A stretch of DNA of 64,000 nt from Sordaria brevicollis. Taxonomy: Eukaryota; Ascomycota; Sordariomycetes; Sordariales; Sordariaceae. The stretch spans positions 1,426,001 to 1,490,000 of the forward strand of contig JAUTDP010000007.1 in NCBI GenBank assembly GCA_033439795.1, in the 5' to 3' direction. The notes beneath the pieces were generated by a model. The model searched no databases and was not told the origin of the DNA. It was given only the letters and a program-made list of their open reading frames with translations. Positions within the stretch are counted from its first letter, which is position 1. Every line of letters starts with the position of its first letter. Shown here in pieces: positions 10,326 through 21,399 of the stretch. The position numbers and the translations under genes are program-made.

Positions 10326-13300
10326 ATGGGAATCGACTCAAGAGGGTCTTTTACATCCCTCGCAATATCCCGCGACGTATATAGCAATAGCGTTAAACCG
10401 TCGTTATTAATAACGATTAATAACGGTATTCGTAAATTCGAAAATAACGTTTATAACCCGTTCGTATGAATTTTAATTTATAATAACCCTAAAACCGTAT
10501 TTATTATAAAGAATTCGGAAAAACCGTTGGACGATAATAAAATTATAAAGAAATTTATCGCTAAAGCGAATAAATTTATAAATTACGACGTTATTTCGCC
10601 CGAAGATTACTATTAAATTTGTAAATTATTTACCGAATTTGGGTCGGCCTTTATAAAGAAAAGTAGGGTAATACGCCCCGAAGTTAATAAAATTAATACC
10701 AATTAAATAATTACCCGAAAAGATTTTAACGATTTAAAAAAAATAATTTTATAAGAATTATAAAAAAATATTAAAAAAGCGTAGAAAACGTAAATTAGAA
10801 GTATAAAGGACGTTTTTCTTAAAGTAAGATTCTTATTCCCTAACTAAATCTATAGCGCTAATATAGTATAGGGTCTATCTCCGATTCTCCGTAGGATGAA
10901 ACTGTAAGCGTTAAGCGCCCCGGATAAAAACCCCGGCTATAATTCCCGGCGCGGACCTATTTGCGCCGCTTCTTCGGCGTTTTACAATCGCGGTATACAC
11001 TTACCGCTAACGTAATTAATATCTATTTTATCCCTCCTATTTACCGTTGCGTAAAAATATTAAACCGTTCCGCTTTTTTAATCCGTTATTCCGTCCCTTT
11101 ATTTATTACCGCCTTCCGCTTTCCGTTCCCCCGTTTATTTGCCCTTTTAACCGCTATTAAACCTCTTAGCCATTAAATTTTCTTTTATTCCTTTTATTCT
11201 TTTCTTCCCTTTATAACGGTTATATTTTTACTATAATTTATATTAATATAAGGACCTCTTTCCCTTAAATATAAAAACCCCTTATCTTCCGGGCCTTTTT
11301 AAATTTTTCTTTCTTTTAATAACGATAATAGCCGATTCGAAATAGCTATTCTCCGTTAAAAATGTATTAAAGCGCTTTATAAAATAATAAAAACTTCCGA
11401 CGAAGATAAAGGCGAGAATTCGTTTCCTTTTTATTTTCCTTCGCCGACCTTTATATTTAATATAATTAATACCGATATTAAAATTAGTTTCGAATATATT
11501 ATTAAACGTTTTATTAATAATAAATTTTTTTATATATTAGAGAAAGGGTAAATTCTCCCTTTATTACATTTTATCCTTACGCTAACTTTTCCGAAACCGT
11601 ATCTGTATTCCTTTATATTTTATTTATACCCTTTAATTAATTAAAACCCTTCTCTCCTTCCCGGCCGTCTTTAATTATAATATTTATATAAAAGCTATTA
11701 TTAAATCGATTTATTATATCCCTAATTACCCAAATAAATTATTATTTTCTATATCGTTAATATTTTCTATTTTAATTCGTCTTTAAATAAATTCAATTAG
11801 GTTATTTAATATACTTTAACGGTTTTATATTATATAGTCGATATACTTCGCGGCTTCTATAATTTCTATAATACTTTTTAGGAGAAGGTCGTTAATAAAG
11901 ACCTAATTAGCAGCGAATTCTACGACTATTTTATCCGCCTCCGTATTATCGTTAAGGAGTTTACTGGCGCAATTCGCCTTCGTTTTATTAGCGACGGTTT
12001 TATTGGTACCCTAAAGTAATTTATTCGCTATAGAAAGTAATTGGTTAACGATTATTTTTAAAAAGGCTATCGCGAGTTCCTCCTTTCCGATAAGGATGGT
12101 TTAGTCGGCGGTCGTGTTCCTTTAGGTGGCATCCCCTATAGTAGTAGTAGTAGCCTGCCCCGTAGCGGCAGCGGTGGTTTGCCTCGCAGCGGTAGCGGTG
12201 GAATTCCCCCGAGTGGCAGCGGTATTCGCATGCCTTCCCGTGGTAGCTCCCCGATGGAGATCAGCTCGCCGGCTCGTTTTTCTTAAAATTAGGTCTACTT
12301 TTTAATATATTATAATTACCCCCCTTCCGAAAACCCTTTCTATTAATTATAATTATACCCTTTTAATCCGAAGCGCTATAATCGATACTTAATATTCGAC
12401 ACGGACGAACAAAGAAACGAAAATTTAAATTGAAAAGAAATTTCGCAATTTAAAACCTAATAATATAATATACAACGCTATTAAATTATTAACGATTAGA
12501 AATTATAAAATTATATTCGACGACATTATATACGAAAAATATTAATAATATTAAATTTAAATTAAGAAAATCTTTAATAATAAAACGTTTGTATTATTAA
12601 ATATTATTACGCTAATTATTAAAAATTTCCCCTAAATAAATATTATTAAATATATTAAAATAAAGGAGTTTATCCGTTTAATATAATAGAAGAACTTTAA
12701 AGCTTCTATTATTAAAATCTATCCGTAGAAAAAGCGAAATAACGAAGAATAAAAATTCGTTATAATAGAAATTATAATTATAAAAATAATTAAAGCCCTC
12801 CGTAAAAATTTCTTCCTATAAAAGGGGGGTATATATATTTATAAACCCTTTTCTTTTTTAATTAATATTTAATAATATTATATTTATTAAACAATAAAAT
12901 ATTTAAAGAAAATTTTATTATAATATTAACGTTTACGAATGATATAATAAAATTAAATATAATAAAGATTGCTTTAATAAAACGAATTATCCGTTTAACG
13001 AAAATAAATTACTAATCTTTTATACTTTATATAAAAAGTATAAATATTACGCCTTTTTTAAGAAGGAGTACTTTATTTTTAAAAAGGGGATTACGAAAAC
13101 TATTAAAACGTAAACGGAAAAGCCGTACTTATTCGCGTATAAAAAGGACCTCACGAAAAATATTATATTAAAACTGGTATTAATAGCCGAAAACGATAAG
13201 GATATTAAAATCCCGAACGCTTTTCCCCCCGCCCGTATTTTCATTATTCGTAAAAGGGAATTTAAAAACGGAATTAAGGGCCGCTTTTATAAAAGGGTTA

Positions 13301-13483
13301 AATTATTTATTAAACCGAAATTAATAGCTAAAAATCCAATAAATATATTTATAAACTTTTAAAACTCTAATAAATAGAACGGTACCGGTATAAATACCGT
13401 TATTAAACCGATTATTTTAAAAAAAATAATACTTATTCCTATTTTTACTACGGGATTGAAAATTATTTCATTTTAAGGTAATT
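10326..13483 (+). pseudogene. LINE A ORF1 (gag-like), interrupted by LINE B
   Basis: The start ATG at 10326 is preserved, giving MGIDSRGSFTSLAISRD, and it matches the F copy (54615, minus). The frame is split by LINE B between 10823 and 12288. Near 12935-12970 lies a zinc-knuckle relic: C-x2-C-x4-H-x4-C in which several Cys codons (TGY) have become Tyr (TAY), leaving one intact TGC. The protein would bind element RNA. The end near 13483 is inferred from copy C. Many stops are RIP-type TAA/TAG. Confidence 0.6.
10824..12276 (-). mobile_element. LINE insertion B: 5'-truncated, reverse orientation, inside copy A
   Basis: This 1453-bp fragment is the 3' fifth of the same LINE family. Its 3' end, the reverse complement of GGGAATAAGAATCTTAC, is at 10824. 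It is flanked by the 11-bp target duplication TTTTTCTTAAA (10813-10823 and 12277-12287). Most of it is RIP-altered, but the 5'-proximal 175 bp (about 12100-12276) keeps normal CA/TG content. There it reads as an Ala/Thr-rich linker (for example ARQTTAAATGQATTTT) leading into LINE ORF3. Target-primed reverse transcription explains the 5' truncation. Confidence 0.88.
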
Positions 13484-13502
13484 AATAATTTATTTAAAAA
13501 TA

Positions 13503-16500
13503 CTTTATTAAAATATGAGAAAACTATACAAAAAAAAGAATTTATTATTCGAATAGGAAAGGATTTATAATATTATAATAATTTAAAAACCGGGTAAAAA
13601 TTTAAACGAAAGTATTTATTACCTAAAGGGCAATATATATATTGGGGTAGATTAATTAAAAAAAGGTAAAATAATAATATATATAAATAAAAAATAAAAT
13701 TTTAAGGATTGAAATTTCCGCATTAAAAAGGATTAGGCTATAATAACGTTTAAATAATTAAAAGAACCTTTTACCGTTTATTCGATTTATTCCCTTATTA
13801 AAATATATAAAATACCGGAATACGAATAAAAGTTTCCCCTTTTCGAATTCTTCGAAAAAAAACCCCTAATAAAATATTAAATCATAACCGTCGGGGATTT
13901 TAATTTCTATTATTTTAATTGAAATATAAAAAATAAAATTAACTTAAAAATCGAAAAGCTTTTTATATAAGTATAATAATAGCGTATATAATTTACTACC
14001 CTTCGTAGGGAGCCGATACGTTTAAATAATATAATATAAAACGCAAGGAATAAAATAATTAATTATATATAAATATTATTAAGGGTTAAAGCTAAATATT
14101 AAAGGGTATAGAAGTACGAATAAATTAATTCCGACTATTACCCCTAAGAAATTTAAATTTATATTAAAAGAACGAATAGGAAAGCGGAAATTGAAAGAGG
14201 TTATAATTATAATTTAATAAATACGGAAAAAGTACGAAAGGTAATATTATAATAAATATTAATTCCGGGGTAAATCGGAATAAAAGAAAATTTGGAATTT
14301 ATTTTTAATAAATTTAAAAAGGAATTTATAAATATAATTAAAGAATTCGTCCCGTATTAGAAAAAAGGTCGAAGTAAATAAATAAAATAATGGATATTAG
14401 ATTATAAAAAAGTAATGAAAGAAGCGAAGCGGAAATAATAGAAATAATATAGGGAAAGGACGCTTTCGAATTAATTAAAATTCGTAAAAATAATTATAAA
14501 AAAAAAGAAAATTAACGCGAAATTTTAATAAATAATATAGAAAGAAGGCGTCAAAAAAGCATTGAAAAATATAAACGAATTTTAATCCTTCGAATAATAG
14601 GCTCGGATTTAAAATTATTTACTGATAAACCCACCCAAATTATTAACCCTTAAAATATATAAAAGTATAATAAAAACCGACGATTATAATAATAAAGCGA
14701 ATATTTTTACCAATTACTTCTTCCTAAAAATAAACGTTCGAACGGATTATTTACCCAATTAAATTTTTCCCCTTAGAAATAATAACCTATTATTTATTCA
14801 TAATTTAATTACGAAGGAAGATATTTAAACCGTTTTATTTCGGATAATTCCGAATAAAACGCCGGGTATTAATTAATATTCGAATAAATTTTTAAAAATA
14901 TACGGAGAATTATTCCGGAAGGCGATAATTATATTTACGGCCGTTAATTTCTAATTAAAATACTTTCTACGACGGTTTAAAAACGCGAAAATAATTATTC
15001 TTAAAAAACTAAAGAAAACTACCGCGTAATAATAACTTACAAACGCGTAAAAGCTAATATTATTATTAAATAATATTAAAAGAATTTTTAAAACGCTCGT
15101 GTCTAAAAAATTTATTTAAATTATAAAAGAATTTAACTTCCTAACCGAGGGTTAAATAAATAATTAAATAAATTATTTTACTGAATTTACTATTTATATC
15201 GTCATAGACGCCATTTATATAGTATAAAAATTTAGAGCCGTTATATTACTAATATTCTTTAATTTAAAAAGCGTATTTAATAGAATTAATTATAAATAAT
15301 TTTTATATACCTTATAGGAAATACAATTCCTATAATAAATCTTAATATAAGTAGCGAATTTTATTAACGAGAAAAGAAGTTCCTTCTTCTTTAATAACGA
15401 AACGTTTACCCCCTACGCAATGAAAGTTAAAATACCCTAAAACTCCCCCCTCTCCTTAATTCTTTTTATCCTTTTTATTATTCTATTATATTATAAATTA
15501 ATTACGGTTAAAAATATAATTATAATCGGTTTCGCTAATAATATTAATATTATCATTATAATCAAAATTATTAAAGAAAACTATAAAATATTTTAAAAAA
15601 CGTAAGGAATCTATTCCAAATAAATAAAAAAAAGGGGTATAAAATTCGAAGCGAATAAAATAAAATCAATATATTTTATACGAATAAAAGTACCGAGAAT
15701 AGACACTTTCTAATTTAAGGACATTATATTTTAACCGATAAAATCGATAAAATTCTTAAATATTTATCGGGTAATTGGGGATACAGCAGGTCAACTTAGC
15801 GACGGCCTTTATGTAAACATCGTAACCCGGGACAGCCGGGAAGGCGAAAAGGGCTTCAGCCAACTAAAAGGTATAGGCGAAATACGGGGGAATACGGATA
15901 CGGCTTCGGAAAAGTTAGCGCAAGGATAAAATATAGTAGAGGGAGGACTTACCCTTTCTCCGGTATATAGAAGAATTTATTATTAATAAAGAATTTAATA
16001 ATATATTCGAAATTAATTTTAATATTAGTATTAATTATATTAAATATAGGGGTTAGCGAAGGAAGGCAAAAAGGAAACGAATTTTCGCCCTTATTTTCGT
16101 TGGAAGTTTTTATTATCTTACGGAGCGCTTTAATATATTTTTAATAGGGAGTAACTTTTCGAATCGATTATTATTATTATTAAAAGAAGGAAAAATTTAA
16201 AAAAGCTTAAAGGATAGGGGGTTTTTATATTTAAAGGAGGGAAATTTATATATTAATATAAATTATAATAAAAATATAATTATTATAACGGGAGGAAGAA
16301 GATAAAAGGAATAAAGGAAAGTTTAACGGTTAGGAGGTTTAATAGCGGTTAAAAGAATAAATAAGTAGAAGAATAGAAGGCGGAAAATAGTAATAAATAA
16401 AGGATAGGACGGCGGATTAAAAAAATAGAGCGGTTTAATATTCTTACGTAACGGTAAATAAAAGGGATAAGACGGATATTAATCGCATTAGCGGTAAATA

Positions 16501-17089
16501 TATACCGCGATTGTAGAACGCCGAAAAAGCGGCGCGGATAGGTTTACGCCGGGAATTATAGCCGGGGTTTTTATCCGGGGCGTTTAACGCTTACGGTTTT
16601 ATCCTACGGAGAATCGGAGATAGACCCCATATTATATTGGCGCTATAGATTTAATTAGGGAATAAGAATTTTACTTACTCTTAAATATTTAATTAAATTA
16701 TAAATTCAATTATAGGGCGTACGCGAAAGCTATTAAAAAGAAAATAAAAATTTAAACGAATATATTAACCGGGTTAATTATAAAGATTTAAAATTATTTA
16801 CTTATTTATACGAAGGAAATATATATTAAATATATTCGAAATATAATCGCGTATAAAGCCTTAACTTTTTATTAACCGACGGAAATAAATAATAAACCGA
16901 GGGGAATAATAATTAGCTTAATTAAATATTAAATTGAATATTTAAAAATTATCGCCGGGGCGTATAAAATTACACCGGTTAAAAACTTCGAAACGGAAAC
17001 CTTTTGCCTACTATTCAACTTCTATTTTAAAAAATGAATATACGCCTTTAAAAAAAGGCTCGCTTATATAAATTAAATTAAATTCGGCA
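13503..17089 (+). pseudogene. LINE A ORF2 (endonuclease and reverse transcriptase), interrupted by B2
   Basis: The APE-type endonuclease motif is preserved as VGDFNFYYFN at about 13890-13919, compared with the usual GDFN core. The reverse transcriptase catalytic box is degraded to IGFANNINI near 15535 (FADD in copy C, so both Asp codons are mutated). B2 interrupts at 15766. The frame resumes at 16680 and ends with the element at 17089. Not functional. Confidence 0.7.
15767..16679 (+). mobile_element. LINE insertion B2: 5'-truncated, forward orientation, inside copy A
   Basis: This 913-bp fragment begins TCGGGTAATTGGGGATACAG and ends TTACTTACT. It is flanked by CTTAAATATTTA (15755-15766 and 16680-16691). 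It corresponds to the last 0.9 kb of copies C and E. The first 200 bp is nearly free of RIP changes, while the rest is strongly altered. It carries only the 3' untranslated end, with conserved stretches such as GGTTTTTATCCGGGGCG. Confidence 0.88.
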
Positions 17090-17345
17090 TTTTATCCGCA
17101 TGCACCATATAAATCTTAGACGTGCACCATTCCTTATTTGTACACCATTATTACAATGCTTGGCATGAAATTTTGAAGTAATTTATCATTTATATCGAAA
17201 TTTCCAATATATTACCCGCATTCGCTAAGTGACATAGTTTTGTATGCAACTCTCTATAGAACTATATGTATCTCACGAAATCACATGCGCACGGGCCATC
17301 AACACCAAAAACAACATCGCTAACTTTATCCTTTCCCTAGGAAAA
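17090..17345. other. RIP-spared unique DNA at the truncated 3' end of LINE A
   Basis: CA and TG dinucleotides suddenly become frequent (for example CATGCACCATATAAATC, CACGGGCCATCAACACC). GCACCAT or a variant occurs three times between 17100 and 17150. No coding frame or repeat relative is visible in the window, so it is probably single-copy sequence. Confidence 0.6.
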
Positions 17346-17949
17346 CTCCTAAATTATAACCGCAATTATATTATATTATTATTATTAAAAATAATGCTAA
17401 AATATACTTAATTACCTCTAAATGTTCTAAACGCTCTAAATGCTCTTATAAGTATTAAACTTTATTTCGATTATTATTAGCTCCGAAAGGGGTATTATAA
17501 GGACGCCTATAGTATAGTAATTTACTATTAATGAATAATAACCGCTATTAATATTATAAATTCGTAGAGACCTTCCGTTTAAATCGTATTTATATTAAAT
17601 ATAATTATTTTTTATTATTTCTATTAATTATAGGTCTCAAATATATATAAGTAGTAGGCTTATAGGTAATAGGTTTATAGGCGAGGGTAGAGGGGGACGT
17701 ACGCCGTTGTAAATAACGCGCTATCCTTCGTTTCCTATTAACGTTTCGCTTAAATTTAAAGTATAAGGGATTCGGGCGGGGCGTACTATTAAAACGGGGG
17801 AACCTCCTTTTTTATTAATTTTTACTACTTAAATAAAAAGTCGTAATCTTTAGTATAGTATTTTAATATAATATTCTAATATAGTATTTTAATATAACGT
17901 TGAGAGTTGTTATTTAGAGTTAATTTTAAATAAATTTATTAATACGATT
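17346..17949. other. RIP-altered spacer of unknown origin
   Basis: RIP-type composition returns, so this was once repeated. Around 17853-17895 the phrase TAGTATTTTAATATAA recurs. I see no recognisable gene. GGGGGACGTACGCCGTTG and GGGCGGGGCGTACTATTAAA mark less-altered GC patches. Confidence 0.4.
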
Positions 17950-18036
17950 ACGAGGGCTGCCGCCCCCGTACCCCCGCAAAATTTGCCTTCGGCAAATTTT
18001 ATACGGGTGGGCAGAAATTTACTTGAAGCGGAGCTT
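17950..18036 (-). repeat. GC-rich hairpin element, copy 2 (inverted)
   Basis: This is the reverse complement of 9901-9999, apart from a short deletion in the middle. The 45-base GC-rich half is nearly identical, including the AAAATTTGCC / GGCAAATTTT stem with a different loop (TTC on this strand). It ends in a diverged form of the TTGAAGC...GCTTCAA palindrome. Confidence 0.8.
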
Positions 18037-18092
18037 AATATTTACTTCCTATATTTTTCATTATATTTTTAATAAGTTTTTTTTATTATTAT

Positions 18093-18099
18093 TGTTTCT

Positions 18100-18190
<91 letters not shown>

Positions 18191-18475
18191 TTATTATTTA
18201 TTCATTTAATATTCTTTTTTCATTTATTATTATTTATTTATTTCTTATTATTTATTTCTTTATTATTATTTATTTATTAATTATTATTTATTTATTTATT
18301 ATTTTCTATTTATTAATTATTACTTATTTATTTATTATTATTTATTTATTTAGTTTTATTTATTTATTTATTTATTAGTATTTATTCATTTACTATTATT
18401 TATTTATTTACAATTATTTATTTATTTACTATTGTTTATTTATTATTTTTTAATTCACTATTTAAATATTATTAA
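18093..18475 (+). repeat. Microsatellite (TTTA)n, decaying rightwards
   Basis: Near-perfect TTTA units fill about 18098-18195. Interrupted TTTA/TTATT units continue to 18475. The open frame across it is a Tyr/Leu/Phe run and not a gene. Confidence 0.95.
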
Positions 18476-18490
18476 AAAATTTTATTTTTA

Positions 18491-18563
18491 CTCCGGCCGG
18501 GAATCGAACCGACCGCTAAAGGGTATATATTATAACCGTACATTTGCTAAGTTAGCTACGACG
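18491..18563 (-). pseudogene. Degenerate tRNA-like sequence
   Basis: On the minus strand it contains a perfect B-box-like T arm GGTTCGATTCC followed by CGGCCGGAG. Upstream is TAGCTAACTTAGCA, resembling a D arm with an A box, at about the right spacing. The acceptor strands do not pair and the anticodon arm has a mismatch with no U33, so it cannot be a functional tRNA as it stands. It could be a RIP-damaged tRNA gene or the head of a tRNA-derived SINE. The amino-acid identity cannot be assigned. Confidence 0.45.
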
Positions 18564-18608
18564 TTTTATTTAGAAAATAAAATTATTTTTTTTTATTATA
18601 TACCTATC

Positions 18609-18866
18609 CGTCGGATTTTTTCAAAGCCGTCTTTCTCGCCCGGCAGGCAAGCTACAGTCACGTGAGTGGTACCATTGTACTCGTTACAACATACTCATCA
18701 TTTTGATACCCATTTTTCCCTACCTTTATCGATAAGCTTTTTAGATTTTTTTCTATATATACGTCGGATTTTTTTAAAGCCGTTTTTCTCGCCCGGCAGG
18801 CAAGCTACGGTCACGTGAGTGGTACCATTGTACTCGTCTCAGCTTACTCATCATTTTGGTACCCAC
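18609..18866 (+). repeat. 104-bp direct duplication, RIP-spared
   Basis: CGTCGGATTTTTTYAAAGCC starts at 18609 and again at 18762 (period 153). Each copy runs about 104 bp through CCCGGCAGGCAAGCTAC and GGTACCATTGTACTCGT. The copies differ at a few sites only. The 49-bp spacer contains ATCGATAAGCTTTTTAGA. Its position next to the tRNA-like sequence is notable. No coding content. Confidence 0.85.
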
Positions 18867-19130
18867 TTTGTCTTGATAGGACCTACTTTGGAATGCTAAG
18901 CTTCGTCCTATCTTTAGTACTTTGGCAAAAGTTTAATTTAACCAATTGCAGGTCGAGAAATAGGGATTGTGGTCTCGGGTAGACGGGTAAACTTCGGGAA
19001 GATTTTTGGGATCGACGCAGGGGGGTCACCGTATTATAGAAGAAGCTACGCTCAACGCTTTGCTCCGTGTTTTTTCAACACTTCTCAATGTTGAAGCTCC
19101 GCTTCAAACTATATATTATAATAAGTTAGG
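18867..19130. other. RIP-spared spacer with a TTGAAGCTCCGCTTCAA palindrome
   Basis: Normal CA/TG content continues from the duplication. At 19091-19107 lies the 17-base palindrome that also heads the two GC-rich hairpin elements, here on its own. No gene is visible. Confidence 0.55.
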
Positions 19131-20500
19131 TATTAGGGGGTTGAAAATTAAATCGAATTTTCTTTCTTAGAGTTTACTTTTGATTTTTTTAGTCGTTATA
19201 AGCTCTTTTATAGGTAAGCGCTTACTTAATTAGCGAATTATACTATTTTAGTCGCGATAATAAATTTGGGGACGAATTAAGAAGTAATATAGAAATAAAC
19301 CTTAGCTTTTACTTTAGCTTTAATTTTATTTTTAATATCGATTTTAATTATTTTAATTTTTAGCGTTTTTACTACGGTTCTAATAGGAAGGATAATAAAT
19401 TTAATCGAAGAAATTAAAGAGCCGGCAATTCGTATTCTAATTTTAGCGTTAAATTACAAATATCGATATAAACGTTTAAATTAATTAATTTTACGTTAAA
19501 TATAAAATTTAATACAATTTTATTATCTATATCCAAATTTAATATTAAAATTATTTCTAATTCCCGTTTAAATAAGGCCTAAATTATATACTATTTAAAT
19601 ATTATAACTTTATTTCTTATAATTTATTATATATTAACCTATTTTATAAATAGCGGTATTAACGCCTATTCTTCGGGGTTAGGGGGTTTAAAGCCCTAAA
19701 GCTTATTCTAAGGGTTATTTAATTATTCGTTAATAATATCCTTATTTAAAGGATTAGAATTAGGGCTATAGCTATAGGAGTAAATAATTACTCGGTTATA
19801 TTTACCCTTATTATCCCCTTATTATTCGTTATAAAATATTGGCGGCGAGCGGGAAAAAGAAGGAAATAGGGAATAAGAAGGAGACGGGGAAATAGAAGGA
19901 GACGGGGAAAGAGAAGGAGACGGGGAGAGAGAAGGAGACGGGGAGAGAAAAAGGGAATTAGAGGGGGAGGGGAATAAGAGGGAAATATAACTATACAAAT
20001 GTAATTAAATATTTCCTCTTCGTCCTCCTTTTTATTATCCTTTTCTTTATTATCCTCTTTTTTATTATCTTCCTCTTCGTTATCTTCCTCTTCGTTGTCT
20101 TCGCTATCGGGTTGGTAATTTGAAATCGAATCGTCGTACTATATTAATTTAATTATCCCCTTCTTCTTCTTCGTAAAATTAAGAGCGAATTCGTCCGCCT
20201 TATCCATTTCGTTATAAAATTTGAACTTTCATATATTTAGTCGCAATTTAGGGAGGTTATTAAAATCGCTTTATTTAATAAACTTAATTATATTATTTTT
20301 TTTCTTTAACGCTAATTTAACCTTTTTCTTTAACGTTAGCGTAGCCTTCTTAGGAATTTTAAGAATTTTAAGTATTTTCTTTTACTCTTTATCTTTTTCA
20401 ATAAAGGGGAGTACGTATTTATTTAAAATAGATTTAGTAATATTCTTAATACCCTTTTATCCTTTCTTAGGCGTAATACGAAGGTTTCGAAATTGAAGGT
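19131..20500 (-). pseudogene. Unrecognised minus-strand coding fossil
   Basis: Reading leftwards from about 20490, the minus strand is coherent. It begins with a Lys-rich part (KKVKLALKKKNNIIKFIK), then MDKADEFALNFTKKKKGI, then an acidic repeat with EDNEEEDNEEEDNKKED near 20050. Further left, after an 18-bp minisatellite, a stretch near 19400-19640 gives KRELEIILILNLDIDNKIVL. These may be two parts of one gene or two unrelated fossils. I recognise no domain. The right side ends at the 3' end of LINE F (20517). The plus-strand open frame at 20221-20496 is an antisense artefact. Confidence 0.4.
19875..19946 (+). repeat. 18-bp minisatellite, four copies
   Basis: AGAAGGAGACGGGGAAAG or a variant repeats head to tail, within a purine-rich region that extends to about 19990. 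Confidence 0.85.
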
Positions 20501-20980
20501 AAAAATCGTTAATATTAAGTAAGATTCTTATTCCCTAGTTAAATCTATAGCGCTAATATAGTATAGGGTTTATTTCCGATTCCCCGTAGGATAAAATTGT
20601 AGGCGTTAAGCGCCCCGGATAAAAACCCCGGCTATATTTCCCAGCGCGGACCTATCCGCGCTACTTCTTTAACATTCTACAATCGTAATATACATTTACC
20701 GTTAACGCGATTAATATCCATCTTATCCCTTCCATTTACTATTATACTAAAATATTAAACCGCTCCGCTTTCCTAATCCGCCGTCCCGTCCCCTATTTAC
20801 TACTACTTTTTACTTTCTATTCCTCTACCCATTTACCCTTCTAACCGCTATTAAACCTTTTAATTATTAAACTTTCCTTTACTCTTTCTATCCTCTTCCT
20901 CCCTCTATTATAATTATATCTCTACTATAATTTATATTAACGTAGGGACCTCCTTCCCCTAAATATAAAAACCCCCTATT

Positions 20981-21320
20981 TGTCAGACTGCAATATAGGC
21001 GTGTAATGACGTAGCACGGCAAATATATACAATTTAAATAAATAACTAAAGCTAAAAAGAAGAAGAGTAAAAAGGTTAGAATTTGGGTGTAGAGGTCTGG
21101 TTTTATACTAAACCACCTAATAATATATAAAAGGTTATTAGCGACTACGTATTTATTAAACGGTCGCTGGGTCGTAATAACCTTATTAAACCCTATTGAA
21201 CGGTCGCTAAGTCTAATCTATTGATTAGAAGCCAAAGTTCAATATAATAAATAGTCCGTACGTCCCAATACCCTAGTTACGGGGACCCGGCACTATAGTC
21301 GCTAAATTTATATCGTTACA
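20981..21320 (-). repeat. 3' LTR of the chromovirus (lightly mutated)
   Basis: 340 bp with 5'-TG...CA-3' ends in element orientation. CA/TG sites are largely intact (for example TGTCAGACTGCAATATAGG on the plus strand), in contrast to the 5' LTR. Confidence 0.92.
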
Positions 21321-21337
21321 CTACCCCCCCCTCCGGG
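21321..21337 (-). promoter_or_regulatory. Polypurine tract
   Basis: On the minus strand CCCGGAGGGGGGGTAG directly abuts the 3' LTR. This is the expected primer site for plus-strand DNA synthesis. Confidence 0.8.
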
Positions 21338-21399
21338 TTGAAGTTTAGCCCTAGAGCCTCAATTACTCCTTCTATCCTATATACCTTATTTCCTCATTT

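Larger units (their letters stand above)
10261..17089 (+). mobile_element. LINE copy A (Tad1-like), 3'-truncated and twice interrupted
   Basis: The 5' end (AACTACTTTGGAACCGGAAACGCC) matches the starts of copies C, E and F. Homology continues through ORF1, the endonuclease and the reverse transcriptase, with two insertions (B at 10824-12276 and B2 at 15767-16679). Without them A is about 4.44 kb and ends at TTAAATTCG, equivalent to position 47697 of copy C, so it lacks the last 2.5 kb. RIP is heavy but lighter in the first 100 bp. A is the host of both truncated insertions and so is older than they are. Confidence 0.85.

Noticed and set aside
10961..13244. Frames at 10961-11176 plus and 13047-13244 minus
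   Set aside because: The first lies in the 3' untranslated end of LINE B, antisense to the element. The second is antisense to LINE A ORF1.
18023..18665. Frames at 18023-18280 and 18432-18665
   Set aside because: The first is a (TTTA)n microsatellite. The second crosses the tRNA-like sequence, whose T arm gives a familiar spurious GRESNR-type peptide.
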